NCBI RefSeq assembly: GCF_932526225.1
Contig: NC_064047.1
Span: 124,001-188,000 of the forward strand
Length of the DNA stretch: 64,000 nt
DNA from: Nematostella vectensis
Lineage: Eukaryota > Cnidaria > Anthozoa > Actiniaria > Edwardsiidae
Direction: 5' to 3'
The translations under genes and the position numbers were made by a program. Under the pieces are notes generated by a model. That model saw only the letters and a list, made by a program, of their open reading frames with translations, was not told where the DNA came from and made no database searches. Below, one piece after another: positions 38,989-46,094 of this stretch (its first letter is position 1; each line of letters opens with the position of its first letter).

Positions 38989-39915
38989 ATGAAGGAACAA
39001 GCGGTTGAACGTACGGCTGAAGATCGGTCACCACCACCATACAATATCCCCGACGGACCGGTGCCTGAGATTAACGTCCCCACCCTCATGCCGGAATTTG
39101 CACTGTTTGACCGAGCCCTCACCGAATACGAGACTAGTAGAGCCTCCTTGGGAGACGGGGATAGTGGTAACACCCTTTGCAATCATGACGGCCTAGTCAC
39201 AGAAGACGGGGTCACTAGTTGCTTAGAGTGCGGGGAACAGATGCAGCGCGTGATCGCGCACGAAAGGGAATGGGGTTTTTACGGACATTCCGACGGCGAA
39301 CGGTCTTCGGATCCAAGTCGGGTCCAGGTACGTAGGTCTGAGGACAGAAATATTGACAAGGATGTGGAGAACATGGGTTTTAGTGGGGTAATTGTAGCCA
39401 AAGCTAACGAGATATACACTCAGGTGACGAAAGGTCAGATTTTTCGCGGCGACCCACGGAAGGCGATCGTCTTTGCGTGTATCTACTACGCCTACAAGAT
39501 GTCCGGTAAGTGTCAGACACCGAAAACCTTGATGGAAACTTTTGGATTGAGCAAGAAGAGTTGCCTTAAGGGTCTGAAAATCTTCAGTATTAACGCGCCT
39601 AAAGATTACTTACTACACGGAACGTCTCCCACCGTCGTGGACCACATTCGCGATGTGATGGATAGATTCTCGGCGTCCCCCGCACAGAAGGGAGAGGTGG
39701 TCCAGCTCTACTACAGATCTAAGAACCGCTCGTCTGAGTTGAATCGCGCTCGCCCACAATCCTTTGCGGTCGCTTTAACCTATTACTGGGTACGGCTAAA
39801 GGGGGTCGATATTACACTTAAAAAATTCTCCGAAAGAACGGGCGTCTCCGAGTTAACCATCAGTAGGAAAGCGAGAGAAGTGGCCACAGTCCTGGGTACG
39901 CCTGGTGTGGTGTGA
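38989..39915 (+). CDS. TFIIB-like transcription initiation factor
   Basis: 308 residues. Residues 64-81 form a zinc ribbon of the pattern CxH...CxxC (C64, H66, C78, C81), as in TFIIB N-termini. Two cyclin-like repeats follow: ~130-205 (RGDPRKAIVFACIYYAYK then TPKTLMETFGLSKK, the classic 'RAIAxACIYxAC...K.I....' pattern) and ~213-302 (QSFAVALTYYWVRLKG then KKFSERTGVSELTISRK, a helix-turn-helix-like end). In eukaryotes and large DNA viruses TFIIB-family proteins join polymerase to promoter DNA. Residues 22-35 (DGPVPEINVPTLMP) are nearly the same as PolB residues 77-90. The start at 38989 is chosen because the upstream ATG at 38972 stops after six codons. TFIIB is not part of the usual Polinton gene set I know. 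An alternative is a viral late-transcription zinc-ribbon factor, but the paired cyclin folds favour TFIIB. Confidence 0.85.
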   Translation: MKEQAVERTAEDRSPPPYNIPDGPVPEINVPTLMPEFALFDRALTEYETSRASLGDGDSGNTLCNHDGLVTEDGVTSCLECGEQMQRVIAHEREWGFYGHSDGERSSDPSRVQVRRSEDRNIDKDVENMGFSGVIVAKANEIYTQVTKGQIFRGDPRKAIVFACIYYAYKMSGKCQTPKTLMETFGLSKKSCLKGLKIFSINAPKDYLLHGTSPTVVDHIRDVMDRFSASPAQKGEVVQLYYRSKNRSSELNRARPQSFAVALTYYWVRLKGVDITLKKFSERTGVSELTISRKAREVATVLGTPGVV

Positions 39916-39920
39916 TGTTT

Positions 39921-39942
39921 CCTGATTTCCAGAGAAATCAGG
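39921..39942 (+). terminator. 3' hairpin of TFIIB-like gene
   Basis: CCTGATTT-CCAGAG-AAATCAGG: a perfect 8-bp stem with a 6-nt loop, beginning 6 nt after the stop codon. It is a candidate transcript 3'-end signal. Confidence 0.5.
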
Positions 39943-40008
39943 ATTTCCAGAAAACTGTCAGTTCGGAGTAGATGTGAATTAACACGTCTAAAAAAATTCG
40001 AAAAAAGT

Positions 40009-40022
40009 GGTTTAAAGACGTG
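40009..40022 (+). promoter_or_regulatory. Promoter motif, GACATG class, for ankyrin gene
   Basis: GGTTTAAAGACGTG, 14 nt before the ATG at 40037. GTG stands where PolB and the Cys/His-repeat gene have their start ATG. Confidence 0.65.
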
Positions 40023-40036
40023 GATGTAATAACAAA

Positions 40037-40864
40037 ATGGATATGCAAAGTGCTGGAAGTCTTACAAATCTCACCGTGGAGGATCAAGCCGCCACCTTAG
40101 CGAGGTGGGGAGCCGCAGACTTTGACGCCGTTATGGAGCGCGCGGCGTGGGAGGGGTGCGTCGAGACCGTGAGGTTGTGTAAGAGTTGGGGTGCGACGGA
40201 TTTCGAAAAGCCGATGATCAGGGCCGCAATGAACGGTCACACCGAGATCGTTAAGATGTGTTGTGAGTCGGGCGCCTGTGGCTTCGTGTATCCAGCGTCC
40301 ATGGCCGCGAAAGGCGGGCACGTAGAGGTTTTGAAGGTGATGGGCGAGTATTGTGCCGACGGAGGAGAGGCTATGACTGAGGCCATGGGTGCTGCGGCGG
40401 CGGAAGGTCAGGTGGGGGTTGTTGAGTTGTTGATAGATCTAGGTGCCGATGTTGATGTCGGTTGGGCCACCGCTGAGGCGGCGTACAATGGTCACGTTGA
40501 GGTTCTAAAGTTGCTGAGAGAAAACTTCAGCGAGTTTGACCCGGACTATGCTATAACACCGGCCACCGAATCTGGCAACCTCGAGATCGTCAGGATGTGC
40601 TTGGAGTGGGGCGCGACCGATCTCATTGGGCCTATGAGTTACGCGCGATTCTTGGGTCTACACGAGATTCTCGCGGTGCTACGTGCGGCGTGGAGGTGGG
40701 GCCTCGTGCATGAGGAGCTCCCGGAGAAGCTACACAAGGTGAGATTCCGTAGAAAGCTGGAGGACGAACTAATGCCAGTAGCTTGGCACCCGGACAGGTT
40801 TATGGATTGGTGCATTGATGAGGACCAGAGGAAGGAGTTGTGGAAGCTGTTCCGGATAAAGTGA
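40037..40864 (+). CDS. Ankyrin-repeat protein with a WHPDRF C-terminal domain
   Basis: 275 residues. From ~20 to ~220 there are about six ankyrin-type repeats of ~33 residues (for example AAMNGHTEIVKMCCESGA, AAAEGQVGVVELLIDLGA, ATESGNLEIVRMCLEWGA). The repeats use a GATDF/GADVD turn as seen in giant-virus ankyrin proteins. Residues 248-262 (VAWHPDRFMDWCIDE) form a compact C-terminal motif that recurs in the next gene. Ankyrin proteins of large DNA viruses often act as adaptors to host proteins, sometimes through a C-terminal F-box-like module; whether this motif does that is inference. No signal peptide or membrane span is seen, so a cytosolic or nuclear location is likely. Confidence 0.85.
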   Translation: MDMQSAGSLTNLTVEDQAATLARWGAADFDAVMERAAWEGCVETVRLCKSWGATDFEKPMIRAAMNGHTEIVKMCCESGACGFVYPASMAAKGGHVEVLKVMGEYCADGGEAMTEAMGAAAAEGQVGVVELLIDLGADVDVGWATAEAAYNGHVEVLKLLRENFSEFDPDYAITPATESGNLEIVRMCLEWGATDLIGPMSYARFLGLHEILAVLRAAWRWGLVHEELPEKLHKVRFRRKLEDELMPVAWHPDRFMDWCIDEDQRKELWKLFRIK

Positions 40865-40905
40865 GAGCGTGGGGCCGAGGAGACGTTCCTAAATCTTTGA
40901 GAATT

Positions 40906-40919
40906 GATTTAAGAACATG
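40906..40919 (+). promoter_or_regulatory. Promoter motif, GACATG class, upstream of overlapping AT-hook/SAP frames
   Basis: GATTTAAGAACATG. The ATG inside it (40917-40919) occupies the same position as the start codons of PolB and the Cys/His-repeat gene. Confidence 0.6.
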
Positions 40920-41093
40920 AACGCATCGATTGAAGTGCGATGTTATACTCGTGGAGTCTCTTTGGCGGCGCCTTCGCGGGGACGGGGCCGCCCGAGGAAG
41001 ATCGTGGCGGGATATGTGGCGTTTGCGGGTCGAGGTGCGAACCAGACCAGGCGCTGGATGAGATCGGGGACCTGGGCGAGAACGGCCTGCTGA
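40917..41093 (+). CDS. Possible overlapping small protein with AT-hook
   Basis: 58 codons, opening at the ATG embedded in the promoter motif and overlapping the start of the 204-residue frame in a different phase. The peptide is basic and contains RGRGRPRK at residues 21-28, a canonical AT-hook (GRP core flanked by basic residues) that binds the minor groove of AT-rich DNA. It may be a genuine overlapping gene, an N-terminal exon-like part of the next protein reached by frameshift, or a chance frame in GC-rich sequence. The position relative to the motif is the main support. Confidence 0.35.
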   Translation: MNASIEVRCYTRGVSLAAPSRGRGRPRKIVAGYVAFAGRGANQTRRWMRSGTWARTAC

Positions 41094-41554
41094 GGCTAGA
41101 TGCCGGCAGGCTCAAGTATTTGGCTCACAATATAGGTCTCAAAAACTTTGGTAAACTAGGAAAGACCAGGCTCGTCGAACGTATAATAGAGGGTTCGGTC
41201 AGGTCCAGGGACGCGCACGTATTGGCCTCGTTCTGGCCGGTTAGGTCGTGCGTCAGGGATATCGTGAACGACTGGAGGACTGATGACTTCAACTGGTGTC
41301 TCCTCCATGCGGTCGCTTGCCAGAGATCTGACGTCGCGGGGGTGTGTGTCAGACTAGGGGCGACCAATCTAGACAGTTTATCGCGGTTGGCGGCCCGGGC
41401 TGGTACGCCCGGTGTGGCGAGGGTGCCCCACGAGTTGAGGTTCAAGGAGTTGGAGGGTGAATTGCTCCGGGTGGCCTGGCACCCAGACAGGTTCTGGGAT
41501 TGGTGCATGGATGAGCAAGAGAAGGGAATGTTGGAAGAGTGTTTCGCCAGGTAG
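40940..41554 (+). CDS. SAP-domain plus ankyrin-like protein with WHPDRF C-terminal domain
   Basis: 204 residues. A small Cys cluster (C26, C29, C33) is followed by a SAP/Rho-N-like helix-turn-helix at ~53-84 (LKYLAHNIGLKNFGKLGKTR then LVERI), which commonly binds nucleic acid. At ~115-155 comes one ankyrin-like repeat (DDFNWCLLHAVACQRSDVAG... RLGATNL). Residues 178-192 (VAWHPDRFWDWCMDE) match the C-terminus of the preceding ankyrin protein, so the two genes share an ancestor or exchanged ends. The start at 40940 is the first in-frame ATG, but an out-of-frame ATG at 40917 precedes it. Confidence 0.7.
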   Translation: MLYSWSLFGGAFAGTGPPEEDRGGICGVCGSRCEPDQALDEIGDLGENGLLRLDAGRLKYLAHNIGLKNFGKLGKTRLVERIIEGSVRSRDAHVLASFWPVRSCVRDIVNDWRTDDFNWCLLHAVACQRSDVAGVCVRLGATNLDSLSRLAARAGTPGVARVPHELRFKELEGELLRVAWHPDRFWDWCMDEQEKGMLEECFAR

Positions 41555-41604
41555 ACGTCGGCCGGCTAGGAGGGTGAGTATCGAGGCGTAAAAAAATGAA
41601 AAGT

Positions 41605-41618
41605 GATTTAAGGACATG
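41605..41618 (+). promoter_or_regulatory. Promoter motif, GACATG class, for Cys/His-repeat gene
   Basis: GATTTAAGGACATG, in which the final ATG is the start codon; preceded by ATGAAAAGT. This is the same arrangement as at PolB. Confidence 0.65.
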
Positions 41619-41963
41619 ACCGGTTTGATAGAAATGGAGAACCAAACGGTGAAAGACCCGAAAGTATCCCCCGTAAAGCGAACAACGGATTATAAGTGTC
41701 TTCATGGTAGAGTGAAATATTATTGCAAAGATTGTCACGGATCGCAAATCTGCCCTCACAACCGGAGAAAAACGCGGTGCAGAGAATGTAACGGCGGTAG
41801 CATTTGTGAGCACAGACGAGCAAGATATGTCTGTAAAGACTGCAAGGGGAAAGGGATGTGTGAACATGGCAAACAGAGACCCTTTTGTAAGTTATGCGGA
41901 GGGTCTCAAATATGCGAACACGATAGACAAAAGCATCATTGCAGAACGTGTAACGGAAATTAA
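41616..41963 (+). CDS. Cys/His-repeat zinc-binding protein with PolB-like N-terminus
   Basis: 115 residues. From residue 28 there are five 18-residue repeats of the form CxH-x6-CxxC-x5 (C28/H30/C37/C40, C46/H48/C55/C58, C64/H66/C73/C76, C82/H84/C91/C94, C100/H102/C109/C112), each likely holding one zinc ion. Repeats of the type GGSQICEH...CKxC are widespread in giant viruses and some eukaryotes; their function is not established to my knowledge. The first 14 residues (MTGLIEMENQTVKD) are almost identical to the start of PolB (MAGLIEMENLKVKD), at DNA level too and together with the promoter. The SAP-like part that follows in PolB is missing, so the 5' end appears copied from PolB or the reverse. 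Confidence 0.8.
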   Translation: MTGLIEMENQTVKDPKVSPVKRTTDYKCLHGRVKYYCKDCHGSQICPHNRRKTRCRECNGGSICEHRRARYVCKDCKGKGMCEHGKQRPFCKLCGGSQICEHDRQKHHCRTCNGN

Positions 41964-41978
41964 CATTGACCCACTCAG

Positions 41979-42005
41979 TTTTGTAACGCGTCTCACGTTA
42001 CAAAA
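41979..42005. terminator. Hairpin between convergent genes
   Basis: TTTTGTAACG-CGTCTCA-CGTTACAAAA: a perfect 10-bp stem with a 7-nt loop, 15 nt after the stop of the Cys/His-repeat gene. It faces the convergent 508-residue gene and is a candidate 3'-end signal. Confidence 0.55.
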
Positions 42006-42146
42006 CACATACATTCCTAATCACCCTAACAACTAGCGATTCTGAAAATAGGTTTTGTATTTACATTGAGAGTTCGCGGTCGCCAGGGTGGTCTGGTATG
42101 CACACGTGAACAGGTATTGTCTTCTTGCGGTACGTCACATCCGTCC

Positions 42147-42163
42147 ACATGCACCCCGCATGT
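42147..42163. terminator. Hairpin at the stop of the 508-residue gene
   Basis: ACATGC-ACCCC-GCATGT: a perfect 6-bp stem and 5-nt loop, touching the TAA stop of the minus-strand gene. It is short, and could be chance on its own. Confidence 0.35.
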
Positions 42164-43689
42164 TACCGGAATAGATACCAAGCTAAACCAGCCGTAAAGG
42201 CTGTGATCGTGGCAAGGTTAGTTTCGTGCTGTGTGTTCGTGGGTTTAATCACGTCCGGCTTTGGGTTAGTTTTCGCCTCCTGTTCCGGTTTGTGAGCCGT
42301 GACTGACTCGGTATGAGGTAACACAATCTTTGAATGACCCATATTATGTTTTGGGATCGTTTTTATCTCGTTATTTATCGGATTCAACCCCAGTTTCATA
42401 TCTGTGGTGGCTTTTTGTAACTTGTTATTATAGCCAGCGATCGAAGTGTTGTTATTTATCACAAGATACGATGGACTTAACCAACAGCTGAGGGCGAAAG
42501 CCAGGTCTAGTTTTTGTCTCGCCTGTTGTAAAGCAAACTGATACCGTTGTATACTTTTCGATATACTGTTTTCCACCACCGCGCTTTCAAAGAGTTTCGT
42601 GAAGACCTGTTTCGTTTCCTGAGCTGAACCGCTATCACCGACGATTGACGACCGGGTCTGAACTTGCGCGCCTAGAATACAGTAAACAAAGGCTTCGATG
42701 CTCTGGTTTATCCTAGACAACCCAGCTTTGGTTAACCCCATTGATTTTTCCGGAAAGAACCACTCATACTGAAACCCAGTTCTAAGGTCTTTCAGGTACT
42801 CGATCTCAAAGTGATTCATGTGTTCGTGGTCGCTTTTGGCAGCGTCCCATTCGTCGTGTAATTGATCAATGGTGCCATAAGGCTTATACTTGTCGTTAGA
42901 AGATGACAAGCCGTGATAATCATAATTATAAACGTTCCCTAACCCATGATTTATCGGTCCGAGGAACCGGAAATCGTCACCAGTTCGGAATTCTGTTCTT
43001 AGTTTTTGGTAAGCCGCTTCGCTGTAAAAGTTTTTATTCCAACTAAAGAGCCTATCTTTTGGAAGAGGGCATTGTAGCTCGTTTAATATTCGTCTGATAG
43101 TGAAAATGATGTGAAATCTGTAGAATGACCCCACTTGAGAGCCGTCAATCATGTCACGCGTCACACCACATCCAGCAGTCGCGCAAAACATAGCAAAATT
43201 TAAGGCTTGACTCCAATAACTGAGGTTCGGGGCGTCGAGCCACCTACTAGCCTCCTTTGCTGTTCTGAATACTAGCAAGCTGTCGGTGAATATGTCCCTA
43301 AAAACAAAGTGTGTCTTCACCTTTGGTGTTATAAAAACATCAAAAGAGACGTAATTATTTCTCGTAGGGTTTTCGTCCAACGGCAATATCTTGTACTCTG
43401 CACGCGCGTCTAGTCTGTATTGTTTTGGGAACCCAAACAGTTGCTGGATCGTTTCCTTGTATGCTTGTGTGTCGTCGGCGACTAGAAAATCCTGGATATT
43501 CTCGGGTTTCCAGCTATTACCAGGGAAGTGATATAACGTTTTGACTAGATTCCCATTCTTGTCGAATGGATCGTATTCGTCCCCATTGAAAACGAATTGC
43601 GCATTGCCGTGCTCGTCGGCAGAGAACCTGAAGCGTGAGTAGTAGGGGTACCTTTTCACAAATTCTGTAAACTTCATCTTATATGACAT
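42163..43689 (-). CDS. Large conserved-type Polinton protein of unknown function (508 aa)
   Basis: 508 residues, soluble-looking for most of its length, with aromatic-rich N-terminal and central regions. Residues ~160-175 hold FAMFCATAGCGVTRDM. At ~320-375 is a helical segment (FFPEKSMGLTKAGLSRINQS and onward) that ends in predicted coils. Residues ~430-490 are polar and Pro/Thr/Lys-rich, like a flexible linker. The last ~16 residues are hydrophobic (TITAFTAGLAWYLFR), suggesting a C-terminal membrane anchor. I do not recognise a fold or enzyme motif, and it is not the adenovirus-like protease. Its place at the head of the minus-strand morphogenesis block suggests a virion or assembly role. 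A promoter motif lies only 4 nt upstream of the start, closer than for the other late-class genes. Confidence 0.8.
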   Translation of the reverse strand: MSYKMKFTEFVKRYPYYSRFRFSADEHGNAQFVFNGDEYDPFDKNGNLVKTLYHFPGNSWKPENIQDFLVADDTQAYKETIQQLFGFPKQYRLDARAEYKILPLDENPTRNNYVSFDVFITPKVKTHFVFRDIFTDSLLVFRTAKEASRWLDAPNLSYWSQALNFAMFCATAGCGVTRDMIDGSQVGSFYRFHIIFTIRRILNELQCPLPKDRLFSWNKNFYSEAAYQKLRTEFRTGDDFRFLGPINHGLGNVYNYDYHGLSSSNDKYKPYGTIDQLHDEWDAAKSDHEHMNHFEIEYLKDLRTGFQYEWFFPEKSMGLTKAGLSRINQSIEAFVYCILGAQVQTRSSIVGDSGSAQETKQVFTKLFESAVVENSISKSIQRYQFALQQARQKLDLAFALSCWLSPSYLVINNNTSIAGYNNKLQKATTDMKLGLNPINNEIKTIPKHNMGHSKIVLPHTESVTAHKPEQEAKTNPKPDVIKPTNTQHETNLATITAFTAGLAWYLFR

Positions 43690-43693
43690 ATAA

Positions 43694-43707
43694 GATGTTT
43701 TTAAATC
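43694..43707 (-). promoter_or_regulatory. Promoter motif for 508-residue gene
   Basis: Minus strand GATTTAAAAACATC, 4 nt before the ATG at 43689. The same variant precedes the 175-residue gene at 47906-47919. Confidence 0.5.
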
Positions 43708-43767
43708 AGTCCTTTACGCATCTCAATTCATAGATCCATCCGACGGGAGTTCTCTCGTACAGAAATT

Positions 43768-44373
43768 TCACCGAGCGGGTCGACTCGCCAGGTCTTTCAA
43801 AATCTCTTCTCTTACTGTTTCCCTCAGCTTGGTAATGTTTACGTTTTTTTCGTCCTCTCTTACCGACTTTTGACGGATCTGGAGCTTTAGAGCCTCAAAC
43901 TTGTCCAACTCGTTCAAGATTAAAGAGAACTCTTCGTCTGATATTTTGTTGTCTTTTAAAGCTTTAGAGACCAGGTCGCGTATGCTATTTACTTTTGCCT
44001 TTGCCATCGCCGCTGTTTGGTCGTGCTTGGAGACTTTTTGCGACAGCCGTTTAGAAACCGCCGCACAGCCTACAGAGGTGAGACCGAAAACACCAGCCAA
44101 AGCACCCAACGGAACTCCAACGATGATGCCCAAACCTGACAGAGAAGTCCCCAAACCACTAGACCCAAGAATGACGGATAAGAGTCCTAAGACCACACTT
44201 AACTTTGAAAACACGCTCTGCCCTCGTTTATACTTTTTCCTCACGTTCTCGTAATGTTTAACTTCTTGCTCCAAACTTCCCAAAACATCGTGGGTCTTTT
44301 GGAGTCTGAAGTTATCACCCGAGGGGCTGACCCCTCGGGGTACGTTCGGGTAGATTGAGTTGTACTCTTCCAT
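43768..44373 (-). CDS. Gly-rich membrane-spanning protein with coiled coil (201 aa)
   Basis: 201 residues. A polar N-terminus (~1-50) is followed by a long Gly/Leu/Val-rich hydrophobic region at ~57-107 (LSVVLGLLSVILGSSGLG and GIIVGVPLGALAGVFGLTS), long enough for two spans or a re-entrant hairpin. The rest is charged and helical (~110-201) with coiled-coil character. It resembles the small membrane-active virion proteins that accompany capsid genes in Polintons, but I cannot name it. Its codons include a copy of the dispersed palindrome (44318-44339), read as PRGVSPSG near residue 14. Its promoter overlaps the end of the penton gene. Confidence 0.75.
   Translation of the reverse strand: MEEYNSIYPNVPRGVSPSGDNFRLQKTHDVLGSLEQEVKHYENVRKKYKRGQSVFSKLSVVLGLLSVILGSSGLGTSLSGLGIIVGVPLGALAGVFGLTSVGCAAVSKRLSQKVSKHDQTAAMAKAKVNSIRDLVSKALKDNKISDEEFSLILNELDKFEALKLQIRQKSVREDEKNVNITKLRETVREEILKDLASRPAR
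44318..44339. repeat. Dispersed palindromic unit inside the 201-residue gene
   Basis: CCCGAGGGG-CTGA-CCCCTCGGG: a perfect 9-bp stem with a 4-nt loop, in frame within coding sequence. Its core matches the unit at 47924-47941. Confidence 0.7.
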
Positions 44374-44395
44374 AGCTTTATTATGGGGAGAGTTT

Positions 44396-44407
44396 ATTCT
44401 TTAAGTG
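44396..44407 (-). promoter_or_regulatory. Promoter motif, GATT class variant, for 201-residue gene
   Basis: Minus strand CACTTAAAGAAT, 22 nt before the ATG at 44373. It overlaps the stop codon of the upstream penton gene. Confidence 0.55.
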
Positions 44408-45024
44408 ATTTCTAAAATTAGACGTATCGGGTAGAGACCGCGCTCTATTGTGTTTCCGTCACCGCCCTTTATACTAAGACGGAGACTACTCACGTAACCG
44501 ACTGATGTGGTACTAATCCGTACCGGATCGCTTGGATTGAGGTATATCTTTCCTTCATCAAGTTCTACACTTGCTAGGATTTGTGAGGGCGCCCCTTGTT
44601 GGAGGGAGTCGGACGCGTTCACAAGATCGCAGTGGATAAAAATAGCCTCGTGACCTATCATCTTTATCTCGTGGCGAGTGTTTGCTTCCAGCTCCCTGGT
44701 CTTGAGTCCTAACAGGCAGGCGAGCGGCTCATTCAACACGACGTTCCGATGAACTTCGAGTGACGAGTCTCTAATAGAGACTGACTTTTCACCAAGACGC
44801 ATACCCCCATCTATTTGACGTTTTAGCGTCTCGATCGTATACTGCCCCGCGGGGATCCTGAGGATAATGTTCTCACCGTCGGAGACCGTTCCCTCGCTTG
44901 AGAGACTGTTACAACGATTATGAAACGCACATCCTCGCAGCGCGATAAACCGCGGCTTTTCAATAGGGTGTTCTAAATAGACGGTAAAGTCACCAACGTT
45001 CCCTTCAATGTAGAGTAATACCAT
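44401..45024 (-). CDS. Minor capsid protein, penton-like (single jelly roll)
   Basis: 207 residues, beta-rich throughout, with no membrane segment. The N-terminus (LYIEGNVGDFTVYLEHPIEK) and the central FIHCDLVNASDSLQQGAPSQ (~129-148) match the pattern I associate with Polinton/adintovirus penton proteins, including the IHCDL box before the G-x-PSxxLA turn. Pentons fill the five-fold vertices of icosahedral capsids built from double-jelly-roll hexons, so this should partner the product of the gene at 48602-49840. The length is normal for the family. The stop codon lies within the promoter motif of the next gene, and the start is 3 nt from the preceding stop. Confidence 0.8.
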   Translation of the reverse strand: MVLLYIEGNVGDFTVYLEHPIEKPRFIALRGCAFHNRCNSLSSEGTVSDGENIILRIPAGQYTIETLKRQIDGGMRLGEKSVSIRDSSLEVHRNVVLNEPLACLLGLKTRELEANTRHEIKMIGHEAIFIHCDLVNASDSLQQGAPSQILASVELDEGKIYLNPSDPVRISTTSVGYVSSLRLSIKGGDGNTIERGLYPIRLILEIT

Positions 45025-45027
45025 TTG

Positions 45028-46050
45028 TTATGATTTCCGTCTCCTTTTAAATCGTTCTACGAAATACAGGACGACAGCGACGATGAGAAGCCATGCGTTT
45101 TTAGCTAAAAAGCCTACGACTTCACCCGCCGTTCTAAAGATGAAACTGGCTATCGCACCAACCATTCCTGGGAGTATTTCTCCTAGTTTCTTGCCTATTG
45201 TTTTAAGACCGTCTCCAACGCCTTTTGCAACACTTGTCAAACCCGTCTTCAGGTTAGAGACAATAACACCGATAACAACGCCCACAGCGGTAACGACAGC
45301 AGCGACTGTAAATCCGTATTTCTTAAAAATCGCTTTGACACGATCTTTCAACGACATTCTCTCTTCAAGATTTTCTCTCTCCAATTGATTCTCTTCCAAA
45401 GTCTCATCTATGACAGAATTTCTTTCGCTGAGCTCTTCATTTTTACGATCTATAGCTCTTAGTCTTTCTTGGTTAGTTGTTTCACTTCGTTCCTCATTAT
45501 TTTTTCTCATTTGCTCGGTGTTTCTCTCTTCTTCTTCTCTGAGTGTATTACCTGTAGCGTCTAGTTCATCGAGTTGAATCTGAATTTGCTTGTACTTTCC
45601 GGATCTGATTTTGTCGTCAACACTCTTCCGCACCGTTCTATCCTCATTATACAACCTTTCTGGTCTAGTCCAACCACCTTTTCTCGCAGAATAGAAGGAA
45701 ATGAATTGTTTCCCTCTTTCATCCGTTGAAATCTGAACTAAATTTTCATCAAGATCTGGATATTTCGATAACAAAAGGTTTACCCTAAGTGTGTCCGTTG
45801 AAGAAGAACCTCCAATATTCTGTAATTCCATGTATTCGGGGACAACCCTCCCGGGGTTTCGTGTTTTCCATAAGTCGGTCAACCTCCTAATCACATAGCT
45901 TGCACCTCTACCAAATCTGTTTGAAATCCTTTCATTCCATGATTCTCTTCCCTCACCATCGTTTGGAATAAGAGAATCATAATCTTCGTCTACAGTAGTA
46001 TTCAAATCTTCTCTACCTTCTTCTGTTGTGGGATCAAAATCTATATCCAT
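45028..46050 (-). CDS. Membrane-active virion-type protein with amphipathic C-terminus (340 aa)
   Basis: 340 residues in two halves. Residues 1-150 are polar and acidic. From ~165 to ~235 lies a highly charged Glu/Arg/Asn-rich coiled coil. The C-terminal ~100 residues hold a hydrophobic span (YGFTVAAVVTAVGVVIGVIV), a Gly/Lys amphipathic region (AKGVGDGLKTIGKKLGEILP), a second hydrophobic stretch (MVGAIASFIFRTAGEVVGFL), a final span (NAWLLIVAVVLYFVE) and a basic tail (RFKRRRKS). This C-terminal pattern recurs in invertebrate Polintons and recalls membrane-lytic capsid proteins of adenoviruses, which help particles leave endosomes. That function is inference here. It sits directly upstream of the penton gene in the minus-strand cluster. 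Confidence 0.75.
   Translation of the reverse strand: MDIDFDPTTEEGREDLNTTVDEDYDSLIPNDGEGRESWNERISNRFGRGASYVIRRLTDLWKTRNPGRVVPEYMELQNIGGSSSTDTLRVNLLLSKYPDLDENLVQISTDERGKQFISFYSARKGGWTRPERLYNEDRTVRKSVDDKIRSGKYKQIQIQLDELDATGNTLREEEERNTEQMRKNNEERSETTNQERLRAIDRKNEELSERNSVIDETLEENQLERENLEERMSLKDRVKAIFKKYGFTVAAVVTAVGVVIGVIVSNLKTGLTSVAKGVGDGLKTIGKKLGEILPGMVGAIASFIFRTAGEVVGFLAKNAWLLIVAVVLYFVERFKRRRKS
45041..45053 (-). promoter_or_regulatory. Promoter motif variant for penton gene
   Basis: Minus strand GATTTAAAAGGAG, 16 nt before the ATG at 45024, lying inside the last codons of the 340-residue gene. Confidence 0.5.
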
Positions 46051-46073
46051 TTCTTATTTTGTTTGAAAATAAG

Positions 46074-46086
46074 AAATCTTTAAGTC
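46074..46086 (-). promoter_or_regulatory. Promoter motif, GATT class, for 340-residue gene
   Basis: Minus strand GACTTAAAGATTT, 23 nt before the ATG at 46050. Confidence 0.65.
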
Positions 46087-46094
46087 GTGCCGGC

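Noticed and set aside
41442-41867. Minus-strand frames opposite the SAP and Cys/His-repeat genes
   Set aside because: They are antisense shadows of better-supported genes in high-GC sequence.
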